The position numbers and the translations under genes were made by a program. Shown in pieces: positions 52,251-61,197 of a stretch of DNA of 64,000 nucleotides. Each line of letters begins with the position of its first letter. Position 1 is the stretch's first letter. Below the pieces are notes generated by a model, which was given only the letters and a program-made list of their open reading frames with translations, was not told the origin of the DNA and searched no databases. Source of the stretch: Consotaella salsifontis (lineage in GTDB: Bacteria; Pseudomonadota; Alphaproteobacteria; Rhizobiales; Rhizobiaceae); contig NZ_FUXL01000004.1 of the NCBI RefSeq assembly GCF_900167365.1, positions 1 through 64,000 of the forward strand, in the 5' to 3' direction.

Positions 52251-52952
52251 TCAAACTCCCAGATAGGCTTCGCGAATCCTCGGATCGGCGATCAGTTCGC
52301 CACCGGTTCCGGTCATGACGATGCGCCCCGTTTCCATGACATAGCCGCGATCGGAGATGGATAGCGCGCCAAAGGCGTTCTGCTCCACCAGGAGCACCGT
52401 GACGTCGAGCGCCTTCAGCCCCTTCACCACGTCGAAGATCTGGGCGACTAGGATGGGCGCGAGGCCCATGCTGGGCTCGTCGAGGAGAAGGCAGGAAGGC
52501 CGCCCCATCAAGGCACGAGCGATCGCCAGCATCTGCTGCTGGCCGCCGGAGAGCCCTCCGGCTGAGAGATTGCGCTTCTCTTTCAACACCGGAAACATGG
52601 CGAAGGCGTCGGCGAGGTCCTTATCCACCCGCTCGTCGCTGTAGAGAAAGGCGCCGAGACGCAGGTTCTCCTCCACCGAGAGCTTGGTGAATATCTGCCG
52701 CCCCTCCGGCGACTGGGCGAGGCCGAGCCTGATGCGGCGGTGTGCGGGAACCGCCGTCAGGACCTCACCTCTGAAGGTGATGTCGCCGTGGGTGATGGGT
52801 TGGACGCCCGAGAGGCACCTCAGCAGCGTCGTCTTGCCCGCCCCGTTCGCCCCGACGATAGAGACGATCTCGCCGGAATTGACGGTGAAGTCGATACCAT
52901 GGAGCACCTCGATGCGGCCGTAGCGCGAGCGCAAACCCTCAACCGTCAGCAT
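52251..52952 (-). CDS. livF: Branched-chain-type ABC transporter ATP-binding protein LivF
   Basis: 233 residues from the ATG at 52952, which has a perfect AAGGAGG six bases upstream. Walker A GANGAGKTT, signature LSGGQQQML, Walker B LLLDEPSMGLAP, the last phrase being diagnostic of LivF. Overlaps livG by 14 bases. It forms the ATPase heterodimer of a HAAT-family importer that here probably carries phenylacetate. Confidence 0.9.
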   Translation of the reverse strand: MLTVEGLRSRYGRIEVLHGIDFTVNSGEIVSIVGANGAGKTTLLRCLSGVQPITHGDITFRGEVLTAVPAHRRIRLGLAQSPEGRQIFTKLSVEENLRLGAFLYSDERVDKDLADAFAMFPVLKEKRNLSAGGLSGGQQQMLAIARALMGRPSCLLLDEPSMGLAPILVAQIFDVVKGLKALDVTVLLVEQNAFGALSISDRGYVMETGRIVMTGTGGELIADPRIREAYLGV

Positions 52953-53724
52953 GGGCGGCCTCCTTCGCATGGGCGCCGAGATAGGCTTCGACCACGCGCG
53001 GATCGCGGCTGACGGCCGCCGGATCGCCCTCGGCGATCTTCTCGCCGTGATCGAGCACCACGATATGGCTGGAGATGCGCATGACGAGCTTCATGTCGTG
53101 CTCGACAAGGAGGACGGCGACGCCCTCGGCCGCGACCTCGGCGATCAGACGGTCGATCTCCTCCGTCTCGACCGCGTTGCACCCCGCAGCCGGCTCGTCG
53201 AGCAGCAGCACCTTGGGCTTCAAGGCGAGAGCGCGGGCGATTTCCAGGCGCTTCAGCGTTCCGTAGGAGAGCGACCCCGCCTCCTGAAGCGCGGCACGGG
53301 CAAGGCCCAGGCGCTCCAGCAGAGCCATGGCGCCGACCTCCGCCGCCTTCGAGCGCCGGCGAGAGGACGGCAGATGCAGCATGTCGGCGAAGACGGAGCC
53401 GCGCTCATGGAGGTGATGGCCGGCGATGACGTTTTCCAGCACCGTCATCTGTTGGAATATCTGAAGGTTCTGGAAGGTGCGCGACAGTCCACGCTCGGCG
53501 AGGCGATGGGGGCTCATTCCCGTTACGTCCTCGCCCGCCAAGGTGATCGAGCCGGAGCCCGGCAGGTAGACACCGGAGATCATGTTGAAGAGCGTCGTCT
53601 TGCCGGCGCCGTTGGGGCCGATGACAGAGACGATCTCGCCGGGGTCGGCCGAGAAGCTGACGTCGTGGACGGCGCGCACGCCGCCGAACTCTATGCCGAG
53701 GCCGCTGACGGACAGAAGGCTCAT
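52939..53724 (-). CDS. livG: Branched-chain-type ABC transporter ATP-binding protein LivG
   Basis: 261 residues from the ATG at 53724. Walker A GPNGAGKTT, signature region LSYGTLKRLEIARAL (LivG-type SYG instead of SGG), Walker B LLLDEPAAGCN. The C-terminal VVEAYLG motif is typical. Overlaps livM by four bases (53721-53724). Confidence 0.9.
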   Translation of the reverse strand: MSLLSVSGLGIEFGGVRAVHDVSFSADPGEIVSVIGPNGAGKTTLFNMISGVYLPGSGSITLAGEDVTGMSPHRLAERGLSRTFQNLQIFQQMTVLENVIAGHHLHERGSVFADMLHLPSSRRRSKAAEVGAMALLERLGLARAALQEAGSLSYGTLKRLEIARALALKPKVLLLDEPAAGCNAVETEEIDRLIAEVAAEGVAVLLVEHDMKLVMRISSHIVVLDHGEKIAEGDPAAVSRDPRVVEAYLGAHAKEAAHADG

Positions 53725-54677
53725 GCGCCCCTCCCCCGGATCAGCCTGAGAGCCGACGGCACGAGACCCTCGCGCATGAAGATCATGACCAGCACCATGA
53801 TGAGGCCGAGCATCAGCTGCTCGTATTCGGCAAGGAAGGTCAGCGCCTGGGGCAGCAGCGTCAGGATGCCGGCGCCGAAGATCGCGCCGAACACCGAGCC
53901 GGCTCCGCCGAAGACCGCCATGGTGACGAGCTCGATGGAATACATGTAGCCGGCGATGTCGGGCGTCACGAACCTGTTCTGGAGCGCCAGAAGAGAGCCG
54001 GCGACGGAGGCATAGACCGCCGAGATGACGAAGGCCTGGAGCGTGACGCGCGGCACGTCGACGCCGACCGTCTTGGCCGCAACCTCCGAGCCGTGCAGCG
54101 CGCGCAGCGCCCTGCCCGTCGGGCTGTCGTAAAGGTTCAGCGCCAGCCATGCGCCGACGAGAAGCACGACGCCGGAAAAGGCGTACCAGAAGACCGGCGC
54201 CTTGAGCTTAAGCCCCAGCGAGGCGAGGAGATCGCGCAGCCCGAGTTCTGCGACCTGGACGCCGTCCGGCCCGCCGGTGATGCCGCTCTCATTGGCCAGC
54301 ACCATGGAAACCAGGATGCCGAAGCCGAGGGTGGCGACCGCCAGATAGTAGCCCTTGAGCCTGAGGATCGGGCGGCCGACGAGAAAGGCGATGAGCGCCG
54401 AGAGAGCCGCTCCCAGGAGAACGGAGAGCGAGGGCGGCAGCGAAAGATGGGTCGGGCCGAGGGCGCTGGCATAGGCGCCGATGCCGGCAAAGCCCGCGTG
54501 GCCGAGGCTGATCTGGCCGGCATAACCGGTGAGGATGACAAGGCCGGTCACGGCGATGCCGTTGACGAAGACCAGCGCGCCCACCCGGTAATAGTAGGCC
54601 GAGGGAAAGAAGAAGGGCGTCGCGACGATCAACAGCGCGAGGACGAGCAGCGTGGCGGATTTGGTGGAAAGGCGCAT
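53721..54677 (-). CDS. livM: Branched-chain-type ABC transporter permease LivM
   Basis: 318 residues with about nine to ten membrane segments. LivM hallmarks: GYAGQISLGHAGFAGIGAYAS near residue 55 and LHGSEVAAKTVGVDV in the coupling region. Starts 3 bases after the livH stop. Confidence 0.9.
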   Translation of the reverse strand: MRLSTKSATLLVLALLIVATPFFFPSAYYYRVGALVFVNGIAVTGLVILTGYAGQISLGHAGFAGIGAYASALGPTHLSLPPSLSVLLGAALSALIAFLVGRPILRLKGYYLAVATLGFGILVSMVLANESGITGGPDGVQVAELGLRDLLASLGLKLKAPVFWYAFSGVVLLVGAWLALNLYDSPTGRALRALHGSEVAAKTVGVDVPRVTLQAFVISAVYASVAGSLLALQNRFVTPDIAGYMYSIELVTMAVFGGAGSVFGAIFGAGILTLLPQALTFLAEYEQLMLGLIMVLVMIFMREGLVPSALRLIRGRGA

Positions 54678-54680
54678 GGC

Positions 54681-55553
54681 TCAGACGCGCTCCGTCCGCT
54701 TGGCGCCGAAGATCCCTTGCGGCATGGCAAAGAGCACCGCGAGAATGACGATGAAGGCGGCGGCGTCCTTGTATTGCGAGCTGATGTAGCCGGCGGTGAG
54801 CGCCTCCAAAAGGCCGAGCAGGATGCCGCCGACGAGGGCGCCGTGGGGACTGCCCATGCCGCCCAGCATGGCGGCGGCAAAGCCCTTCAAGGCAAGCGCG
54901 ATGCCGACGTCGTAGCGCGTCAGCGTGATCGGCGTGACGAGAACGCCCGCCAGGGCTCCAATTCCCGCCGACAGCGCGAAGGACAGCGTCATCACCCATG
55001 AGGTGTTGATGCCGACGAGCTGGGCGGCGAGCCGGTTGTTGGAGGTGGCGAGAACCGCAAGGCCCGTCAGCGTCTTGGTGAAGAACAGCCAGAGCCCGAT
55101 GAAGACCGCGAGCGCGCCGGCGATCACCCAGAGGCTCTGGGGCAGGATCGTCGCCCCGAGGACCGCAATAGGGTCATCGCCCGAGAAGGCGGGAAAGCGA
55201 TGGAGCTGCTTGTCGAAGACGAGCTGCGCCGCGCCGCGAATGAAGATCGAGGCGCCAATGGTGATGATGATAAGCGAGACGACGGGCGCGCCCCGCGCCG
55301 GCTCGATGGCGAGCTTGTTGAGGGCGACGCCGATCGCCGCCGTCACCACGATGGCGAGCAGGGCCGCCAGCGGCAGCGGCAAGCCGGCCATATGGGCGAA
55401 GACGGTGATCATGCCGCCGAGCATCACGAACTCGCCTTGGGCGAAATTCACGATGTCGGAGGCGTTGTAGATGATGGTGAAGCCGAGGGCGACCAGCGCA
55501 TAGACCGCGCCGACCGTCGCACCCGACAAGAGAAACTGCATCAGTTCCGGCAT
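54681..55553 (-). CDS. livH: Branched-chain-type ABC transporter permease LivH
   Basis: 290 residues with about eight membrane segments. The start (VGAVYALVALGFTIIYNASD) and FAQGEFVMLGGM are typical LivH. It follows the binding-protein gene by 83 bases, a gap that contains a perfect hairpin. Confidence 0.9.
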   Translation of the reverse strand: MPELMQFLLSGATVGAVYALVALGFTIIYNASDIVNFAQGEFVMLGGMITVFAHMAGLPLPLAALLAIVVTAAIGVALNKLAIEPARGAPVVSLIIITIGASIFIRGAAQLVFDKQLHRFPAFSGDDPIAVLGATILPQSLWVIAGALAVFIGLWLFFTKTLTGLAVLATSNNRLAAQLVGINTSWVMTLSFALSAGIGALAGVLVTPITLTRYDVGIALALKGFAAAMLGGMGSPHGALVGGILLGLLEALTAGYISSQYKDAAAFIVILAVLFAMPQGIFGAKRTERV

Positions 55554-55596
55554 GGGACGACCGATTCCGCCAGAGAGACGACCAGGGACGGATGGG

Positions 55597-55616
55597 GCGG
55601 CGCCATGCGGCGCCGC
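55597..55616 (-). other. Intercistronic hairpin between binding-protein and livH genes
   Basis: GCGGCGCC (55597-55604) and GGCGCCGC (55609-55616) form a perfect 8-bp stem with a 4-nt loop. On the transcribed (minus) strand no T-run follows, so mRNA stabilisation or partial attenuation is more likely than full termination. Confidence 0.45.
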
Positions 55617-55636
55617 GTCTTTTCGTCAGCTTTCGG

Positions 55637-56785
55637 CTATTCCACCAGCGTCCAGCCGCCATCCTTGATCTCGAGCATGCGGAACGCCGTGAGATCGAGG
55701 CCGAGATGATCCTCGGGCGACATGGTCACGGTGCCGGTGGTGCCGACGAGGCCGGAGGTCTTTTCGATCGCATCGCGGATCGCCTGCGGATCGTCGGAGC
55801 CGGCGCGCTTGATGGCGTCGACCAGGATGGCGAAGGCATCGTGCGCGTAGCCGCCGAAAGTGGAGACGGGTGTTCCCGTTTCCTTCTCGAACTCTGCCTT
55901 ATAGGCATCGACCACCGGCTTCTGCGGATCGCCCTCGGGCAGGAGATCGCCCACCAGCAGCGCCGTTCCAGGCAGGCGCACGCCCTCGGCCGCGTCCTTG
56001 CCGGCCAGATCGATGAAGCCCTTCGAGGCAACGCCATGCGACTGGTAGAGCGGCAGGTCGATGGCGAGCTGATGATAGTTGCGCGTCACGATGGCCGGGC
56101 CTTGGCCGAAGCCGGGGTTCAGCACCGCCTGGATGCCGTCCGTGCCCTTGATGTTGGTCAGCTGCGGCGTCATGTCGGCGTCCTGCGGCCCATAGCGCTC
56201 GTCGGCGGCAACCTCGATACCGTAGTCGCCGACGATTGCGAGGCACTGCTTGCGCATGGAATCGCCGAAGCCGTCGGAGCCGGAGATCATGCCGATCCTG
56301 GTGAAGCCGCGCGTCTTCATGTTCTCGAAGATCTTGGCGCAGGCCATCTTGTCGGTGTGGGGCGTCTTGAAGGCGAAGGGCCGCACAGGATCGATGATCT
56401 CGATGGCGCCGGCCAGCGAGATGAACGGCACCTCGGCATCCTCGGCGACGGGAATGATGGTCATCGAGGTTCCCGTCGTCGTGCCGCCGATGATGGCCAC
56501 GACCTCGTCGTCCTCCACCAGCCGGGTGGCAAAGGTGCGCGCCTTGTTGGGATCGCCGCCGTCGTCATAGGAGACGAGGTCGACCTTCTCGCCGTTGATG
56601 CCGCCCTTGGCGTTCAGATCCTTGACGAGCATCTCCAGCGTCTTCGCCTCCGGGTCGCCCAGGAAGGCGGCGGGGCCGGTGGCCGAGAGCGTCGCGCCGA
56701 TCTTGATGTCGGCGAGCGCTGTTCCGCTGAGGCCAAAGGCCAACAGCGCGGCCAGTGTGGTGGTCGTGGTCAGTTTCGCCATCAT
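55637..56785 (-). CDS. Branched-chain-type ABC transporter periplasmic binding protein, probable phenylacetate uptake
   Basis: 382 residues; the ATG at 56785 follows GGAGGAG. The signal peptide ends GTALADI (about residue 25). LivJ-family fold: IGATLSATGPAAFLGDPE, VVAIIGGTTTGTSM, FAFKTPHTD. Placement between paaN and livH in a paa operon suggests that it binds phenylacetate or a related aromatic acid instead of leucine. Confidence 0.87.
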   Translation of the reverse strand: MMAKLTTTTTLAALLAFGLSGTALADIKIGATLSATGPAAFLGDPEAKTLEMLVKDLNAKGGINGEKVDLVSYDDGGDPNKARTFATRLVEDDEVVAIIGGTTTGTSMTIIPVAEDAEVPFISLAGAIEIIDPVRPFAFKTPHTDKMACAKIFENMKTRGFTRIGMISGSDGFGDSMRKQCLAIVGDYGIEVAADERYGPQDADMTPQLTNIKGTDGIQAVLNPGFGQGPAIVTRNYHQLAIDLPLYQSHGVASKGFIDLAGKDAAEGVRLPGTALLVGDLLPEGDPQKPVVDAYKAEFEKETGTPVSTFGGYAHDAFAILVDAIKRAGSDDPQAIRDAIEKTSGLVGTTGTVTMSPEDHLGLDLTAFRMLEIKDGGWTLVE

Positions 56786-56837
56786 GGTCTCCTCCCAAGA
56801 GATGGTCGTTATTGTTCAGAGCGAAGGCTCGCCCGGC

Positions 56838-58478
56838 TCACGTGTCAGGCGCCACGGGGCGGCGCCACATCGCCCGGCGGAACCGCCCCGAGACAAAGGC
56901 GGTGTCCGTGAGCGAGGCATTGCCGGCTGGATTGGCGCCGGTGACGTGAAAGTCGCTGAAGGCGGCGCTCTGGTTGACGAAGATGCCGCCTGTCAGGTTG
57001 ATCGAGAGATTGACGCCCGCGCCGAGCAAGGCGTCGATGGCGCGGGCGATCCGCTCCTCGTCGGTGTCATAAAGCGCGCCGGTGATGGCGCCCTTCGTCC
57101 GTGCGAGTTCTGCCGCCCGCGCGATGCCGGCATCGCCATCTTCGACCGGGATCAGGAAGGCGACAGGACCGAAGCACTCCTCCTCATGCGCGCCGGCCGC
57201 GCCGTCCTCCACGGCGAGGAGAAGCGGCCCGCCTTTCGCATCGTCGCGAACGATGCGCCCGGCGGCGCGCGCCTGTTCGACGCGCTGGCGCGTGGCCGGG
57301 TTGGCGATGGCGCCGGCAATGCCGGCCGCCTGCTTCGGGTCCGCCAGGAGCGCATCGATCGCCAGGGCGATTCCTTCACCCAGCTCCTCGAAACTCTTGT
57401 GGCCCTCGTTCGTCCTAATGCCGCGCCTCGGCACGAAGATGTCCTGCGGCGCGGTGCACATCTGGCCGGAATAGAGCGACAGAGAGAAGGCGATGTTGGC
57501 GCACATGCCGGCAAAATCGTCCGTGCCAGCGACGACGATGGAATTGACGCCGGTTTCCTCGGTGAAGATCGCCGCGCCGTGGGCGTTGTCCCGGATCCAG
57601 CCGGCAAAGGCGCTCGACCCGGTGTAGTCGATGATCGCCGTGGCGGGGTGGCGCACCAGCTCGCTGGTGATCTCGGCGCCGAGCTCGTCGGCGGCCAGAA
57701 GCACCACATCCGGCGAGAACCCGGCTTCGACCAGGACCTCCCGGGCGACGCGGACGGTGAGCGCCAAGGGCAGGATCGCGCCAGGATGCGGCTTGACGAT
57801 CACCGTGTTGCCGGTGGCGAGGCTGGCAAAGATCGCCGGATAGCTGTTCCAGGTCGGAAAGGTCTGGCAGGCAATAACCAGCGACACGCCGCGCGGCACG
57901 ATGCGCCAGTGCTTTTCCAGGCGGATCGGCTCGCCCCGGCCCTGCGGCTTCTCCCAAATCGCCTTTGCCGGGACGCGCGCCATCTCGTCATAAGCGGTCG
58001 CCACCGCCTCGAGTCCCCTATCGAGGGCGTGTGGCCCGCCCGCCTGGAAGGCCATGGCGAAACCCTGCCCCGTCGTTTGCATCGTCGCATGGCCCATGAG
58101 GAAACTCATGGCGTGGAGGCGCGTCAGGATTTCCAGACACACGCCGACACGGTCCTCGATGGAGGCGGCGGCCCAGACGGGTGAGGCGCCGCGAGAGGCG
58201 GCGATCAATGCCTCAGCGTCGGCAGCGGGATAGGAGATGGACAGTTCCGCGCCGAAGGGAGAAACCTCGCGCCCGACACGGCGCGCCTCGGGATGCCCCG
58301 GCAGATCGAAGGCAGAACGCGATAGCGCGGCAAAGGCGCTTTCACCCTCTTCGGCCGCCGTCTCGCCATATAACTTGCGGCTCGGCACCTCAGGAAACGG
58401 CGACCAATGGCCGCGCGCCCTGATCGCATCCAGCGCATCGCCGAGCAGCGCCCGGTGGCGTTCGAACAGTTCCGACAC
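56838..58478 (-). CDS. paaN: Phenylacetate degradation protein PaaN (aldehyde dehydrogenase)
   Basis: 546 residues from the GTG at 58478, chosen because GGGAGGAGAG lies upstream. The N-terminal RHRALLGDALDAIRARGHWS opening is typical of the PaaN family. An aldehyde dehydrogenase domain follows, with EETGVNSIVVAGTDD and the cysteine motif YSGQMCTAPQDIFV. Unlike PaaZ it has no MaoC-type hydratase domain. It is expected to oxidise the semialdehyde formed on ring opening. First gene of the minus-strand operon, behind the paa operator. Confidence 0.87.
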   Translation of the reverse strand: MSELFERHRALLGDALDAIRARGHWSPFPEVPSRKLYGETAAEEGESAFAALSRSAFDLPGHPEARRVGREVSPFGAELSISYPAADAEALIAASRGASPVWAAASIEDRVGVCLEILTRLHAMSFLMGHATMQTTGQGFAMAFQAGGPHALDRGLEAVATAYDEMARVPAKAIWEKPQGRGEPIRLEKHWRIVPRGVSLVIACQTFPTWNSYPAIFASLATGNTVIVKPHPGAILPLALTVRVAREVLVEAGFSPDVVLLAADELGAEITSELVRHPATAIIDYTGSSAFAGWIRDNAHGAAIFTEETGVNSIVVAGTDDFAGMCANIAFSLSLYSGQMCTAPQDIFVPRRGIRTNEGHKSFEELGEGIALAIDALLADPKQAAGIAGAIANPATRQRVEQARAAGRIVRDDAKGGPLLLAVEDGAAGAHEEECFGPVAFLIPVEDGDAGIARAAELARTKGAITGALYDTDEERIARAIDALLGAGVNLSINLTGGIFVNQSAAFSDFHVTGANPAGNASLTDTAFVSGRFRRAMWRRPVAPDT

Positions 58479-58506
58479 TATCGCTCTCCTCCCAGATCGC
58501 GTTTTT

Positions 58507-58535
58507 ATAATTGACTGACCGGTCGGTTTATGCAA
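58507..58535 (-). promoter_or_regulatory. Candidate promoter of the paaN-liv operon
   Basis: On the minus strand a -35-like TTGCAT (58530-58535) and a -10-like AATTAT (58507-58512) are separated by 17 bases. Those 17 bases almost exactly contain the palindrome at 58513-58528. Matches to consensus are moderate (3 and 4 of 6). Confidence 0.4.
58513..58528. promoter_or_regulatory. Palindromic operator between divergent paa operons
   Basis: GACTGACCGGTCGGTT contains a perfect GACCGGTC core extended by imperfect arms. This is the form expected for TetR-family regulators of acyl-CoA and phenylacetate genes. It lies in the 104-base gap between paaN and paaG, and the TetR-type gene at 61268 is the likely source of the binder. 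Confidence 0.65.
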
Positions 58536-58582
58536 CAACTTTTTTCGGATGCCGGGGAGGAAACGGCGTCCGGGAGGAATTC

Positions 58583-59377
58583 ATGGCAGAATCGAACACT
58601 GTCCTGGTGTCGATGGAGGCGGGCGTCCTCACGCTGACGCTTCATCGCCCCGACAAGCTCAACGCCTTCAACGAAGAGATGCACCGAGCGCTTCGCGCCG
58701 GTTTCGAGCGGGCCCACGAAGACACGGGCGTTCGCGCCGTCCTTTTGACGGGCGCGGGGCGCGGCTTCTCGGCCGGCCAGGACCTCGGCGATCGCGATCC
58801 GCGCAAGGCAGACGGTCCACCCGATCTCGGCCGCACCATCGAGGCGTTCTACAACCCGCTGATCCGCCTTGTCCGCAGCCTTGAGAAGCCGGTGGTCTGC
58901 GCAGTCAACGGCGTCGCCGCCGGCGCCGGCGCCAACCTCGCCTTCGCCTGCGACATCACGCTGGCCGCCCGCTCGGCCCGATTCATCCAGGCCTTCTCGA
59001 AGATCGGCCTAGTGCCGGATTCGGGCGGCACCTTCACCTTGAACCGCCTCCTCGGCGAGCAGCGCGCCAAGGCGCTGACCATGACCGCCGAGCCGCTGGA
59101 CGCGACGACGGCCGCTGAGTGGGGCCTGATCTGGAAGGTGGTGGACGACGAGGCGCTGATGGCGGAGGCGACGGCTCTTGCCGCCCGCCTCGCCGCCGGA
59201 CCGACCAAGGGGCTCGGGCTCACCAAGCGCGCCATCCAGGCCGCCAGCGCCAACGATCTCGACGCGCAGCTCGACCTCGAACGGGACTTCCAGCGCGAGG
59301 CCGGCAGCAGTGCCGACTATGCGGAGGGCGTCGCAGCCTTCCTGGAAAAGCGCACGCCGGAGTTTTCCGGACGATGA
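58583..59377 (+). CDS. paaG: Enoyl-CoA hydratase/isomerase, ring-epoxide isomerase PaaG
   Basis: 264 residues from the ATG at 58583 (GGGAGG upstream). Crotonase fold: GAGRGFSAGQDLGDRDP, VNGVAAGAGANLAFACD and FIQAFSKIGLVPDSGGTF, with the PaaG-type aspartate. It should isomerise the ring 1,2-epoxide of phenylacetyl-CoA to the oxepin. Overlaps paaI by four bases. Confidence 0.85.
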   Translation: MAESNTVLVSMEAGVLTLTLHRPDKLNAFNEEMHRALRAGFERAHEDTGVRAVLLTGAGRGFSAGQDLGDRDPRKADGPPDLGRTIEAFYNPLIRLVRSLEKPVVCAVNGVAAGAGANLAFACDITLAARSARFIQAFSKIGLVPDSGGTFTLNRLLGEQRAKALTMTAEPLDATTAAEWGLIWKVVDDEALMAEATALAARLAAGPTKGLGLTKRAIQAASANDLDAQLDLERDFQREAGSSADYAEGVAAFLEKRTPEFSGR

Positions 59378-59832
59378 GCGCCGCGCCTCAGGATCTTTCG
59401 CCCCAGGCGCTGGCCGAAAGCTGCGCCGCTTCCATGTGGGCCTTAGACCGCGCGTCCCAGGGGCTCGGCATGAGCCTCGACCGTGTCGCGCCGGGCGAGG
59501 CCTCCGTATCGATGACGGTGACGGAGGCGATGTGCAACGGCCTTGCGACTTGCCACGGCGGCTTCATCTTCACCCTCGCCGATTCCGCCTTCGCCTTTGC
59601 CTGCAACGGCTATAACCAGCATACCGTCGCCCAGCACGCCTCGATCACCTTCATCGCCGCCGCCTTTGCCGGCGACCGGTTGACCGCGCGCGCGCGCGAG
59701 GTTTCGCGAAAGGGACGCGGCGGCATCTACGACATTTCCGTCGTCAACCAGGCGGGCGAGATGGTGGCCGAGTTTCGCGGCCACTCGCGCACCGTCAAGG
59801 GCACGCATCTGCCGGCCCCGCCGGCCGACTGA
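59374..59832 (+). CDS. paaI: Hydroxyphenylacetyl-CoA thioesterase PaaI
   Basis: 152 residues, hot-dog fold. The catalytic region CHGGFIFTLADSAFAFACN carries the HGG and aspartate typical of PaaI. It hydrolyses dead-end ring-hydroxylated CoA esters and frees CoA. Located between paaG and paaK, its usual companions. Confidence 0.88.
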   Translation: MSAAPQDLSPQALAESCAASMWALDRASQGLGMSLDRVAPGEASVSMTVTEAMCNGLATCHGGFIFTLADSAFAFACNGYNQHTVAQHASITFIAAAFAGDRLTARAREVSRKGRGGIYDISVVNQAGEMVAEFRGHSRTVKGTHLPAPPAD

Positions 59833-59879
59833 CAGCCGGCTTCGCCGGCCATCCGCACATTTCTCAGGGAGGAGAAATC

Positions 59880-61190
59880 ATGGAAGACCTGTCGCCCCGA
59901 AAGGGCGATCTCGACCCTATCGAGATCGCCTCGCGCGACGAAATCGAGGCCCTTCAGCTCAGCCGCCTGAAGTGGTCGCTCCGCCATGCCTATGACAACT
60001 CGCCGTTCTATCGGAAGCGCTTCGACGAGAAGGGCGTCCATCCGGACGACCTGAAGAGCCTCGAGGATCTGTCGAAGTTCCCCTTCACCATGAAGAGCGA
60101 CCTTCGCGACACCTATCCCTTCGGCATGTTCGCCGTGCCGCGCGAGAAGCTCGTGCGCATCCACGGCTCGTCCGGCACCACGGGCAAACCCACCGTCGTC
60201 GGCTACACGGCCAAGGATATCGACACCTGGGCGACCGTCGTCGCCCGCTCCATCCGCGCCTCGGGCGGCCGTCCCGGCGATCTCGTGCACGTCGCCTACG
60301 GCTACGGCCTCTTCACCGGCGGCCTCGGCGCCCATTACGGCGCCGAGAAGCTCGGTTGCACCGTCGTTCCGATGTCGGGCGGCCTCACCGAGCGCCAGGT
60401 GGCGCTGATGGCGGACTTCAAGCCGCGCATCATCATGGTGACGCCGTCCTATATGCTGTCGATCCTCGACGAGTTCCGCCGCCAGGGCATCGACCCGCGC
60501 GAGAGCTCGCTCGCCGTCGGCATCTTCGGGGCCGAGCCCTGGACCAACGCCATGCGCGAGGAGATCGAGCACGCCTTCGACATGCACGCCGTCGACATCT
60601 ACGGACTTTCCGAGATCATCGGTCCGGGCGTCGCCAACGAATGCGTCGAGACCAAGGACGGGCTTCACGTCTGGGAAGACCATTTCTACCCGGAGATCAT
60701 CGATCCGGAGACGGGCGAGGTGCTGCCCGACGGCGAGATGGGCGAGCTGGTGTTCACCACCCTCACCAAGGAAGGCCTGCCGATGGTGCGCTACCGCACC
60801 CGCGACCTCTCCCGCCTCCTGCCCGGAACGGCGCGCTCCATGCGGCGCATCGAGAAGATCACCGGCCGCGACGACGACATGATCATCCTGCGCGGCGTCA
60901 ACATCTTCCCGACCCAGGTCGAGGAGCAGGTGCTAAAATGCGCCGGCCTCGCGCCGCATTTCCTGATCGAACTGTCCCGCGCCGGCCGTCTCGACACCAT
61001 GACGGTGAAGGTCGAGGCAGCAGCGGACGCCACGGACAGCGCCGCCCGCCAAAAGGCCGCGGCGCAGCTCATCCACCATATCCGTTCCACCATCGGCGTC
61101 TCGGCCAAGGTGGACGTCGGCGATCCCGGCTCCCTCGCCCGCTCGGAGGGCAAGGCGCGGCGCGTGGTCGACAATCGGCCGAAGCGGTGA
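59880..61190 (+). CDS. paaK: Phenylacetate-CoA ligase
   Basis: 436 residues, equal to typical PaaK. Adenylate-forming motifs: IHGSSGTTGKPTVVGYT, YGLSEIIGPGVA, and RDLSRLLPG. It activates phenylacetate to phenylacetyl-CoA, the true intermediate and inducer. AGGGAGGAG precedes the start. A long hairpin follows the stop. Confidence 0.93.
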   Translation: MEDLSPRKGDLDPIEIASRDEIEALQLSRLKWSLRHAYDNSPFYRKRFDEKGVHPDDLKSLEDLSKFPFTMKSDLRDTYPFGMFAVPREKLVRIHGSSGTTGKPTVVGYTAKDIDTWATVVARSIRASGGRPGDLVHVAYGYGLFTGGLGAHYGAEKLGCTVVPMSGGLTERQVALMADFKPRIIMVTPSYMLSILDEFRRQGIDPRESSLAVGIFGAEPWTNAMREEIEHAFDMHAVDIYGLSEIIGPGVANECVETKDGLHVWEDHFYPEIIDPETGEVLPDGEMGELVFTTLTKEGLPMVRYRTRDLSRLLPGTARSMRRIEKITGRDDDMIILRGVNIFPTQVEEQVLKCAGLAPHFLIELSRAGRLDTMTVKVEAAADATDSAARQKAAAQLIHHIRSTIGVSAKVDVGDPGSLARSEGKARRVVDNRPKR

Positions 61191-61197
61191 TTCAACG

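Noticed and set aside
50330-52318. Plus-strand open frame of about 660 codons opposite the hydratase/dehydrogenase fusion
   Set aside because: Antisense shadow of a clear two-domain enzyme.
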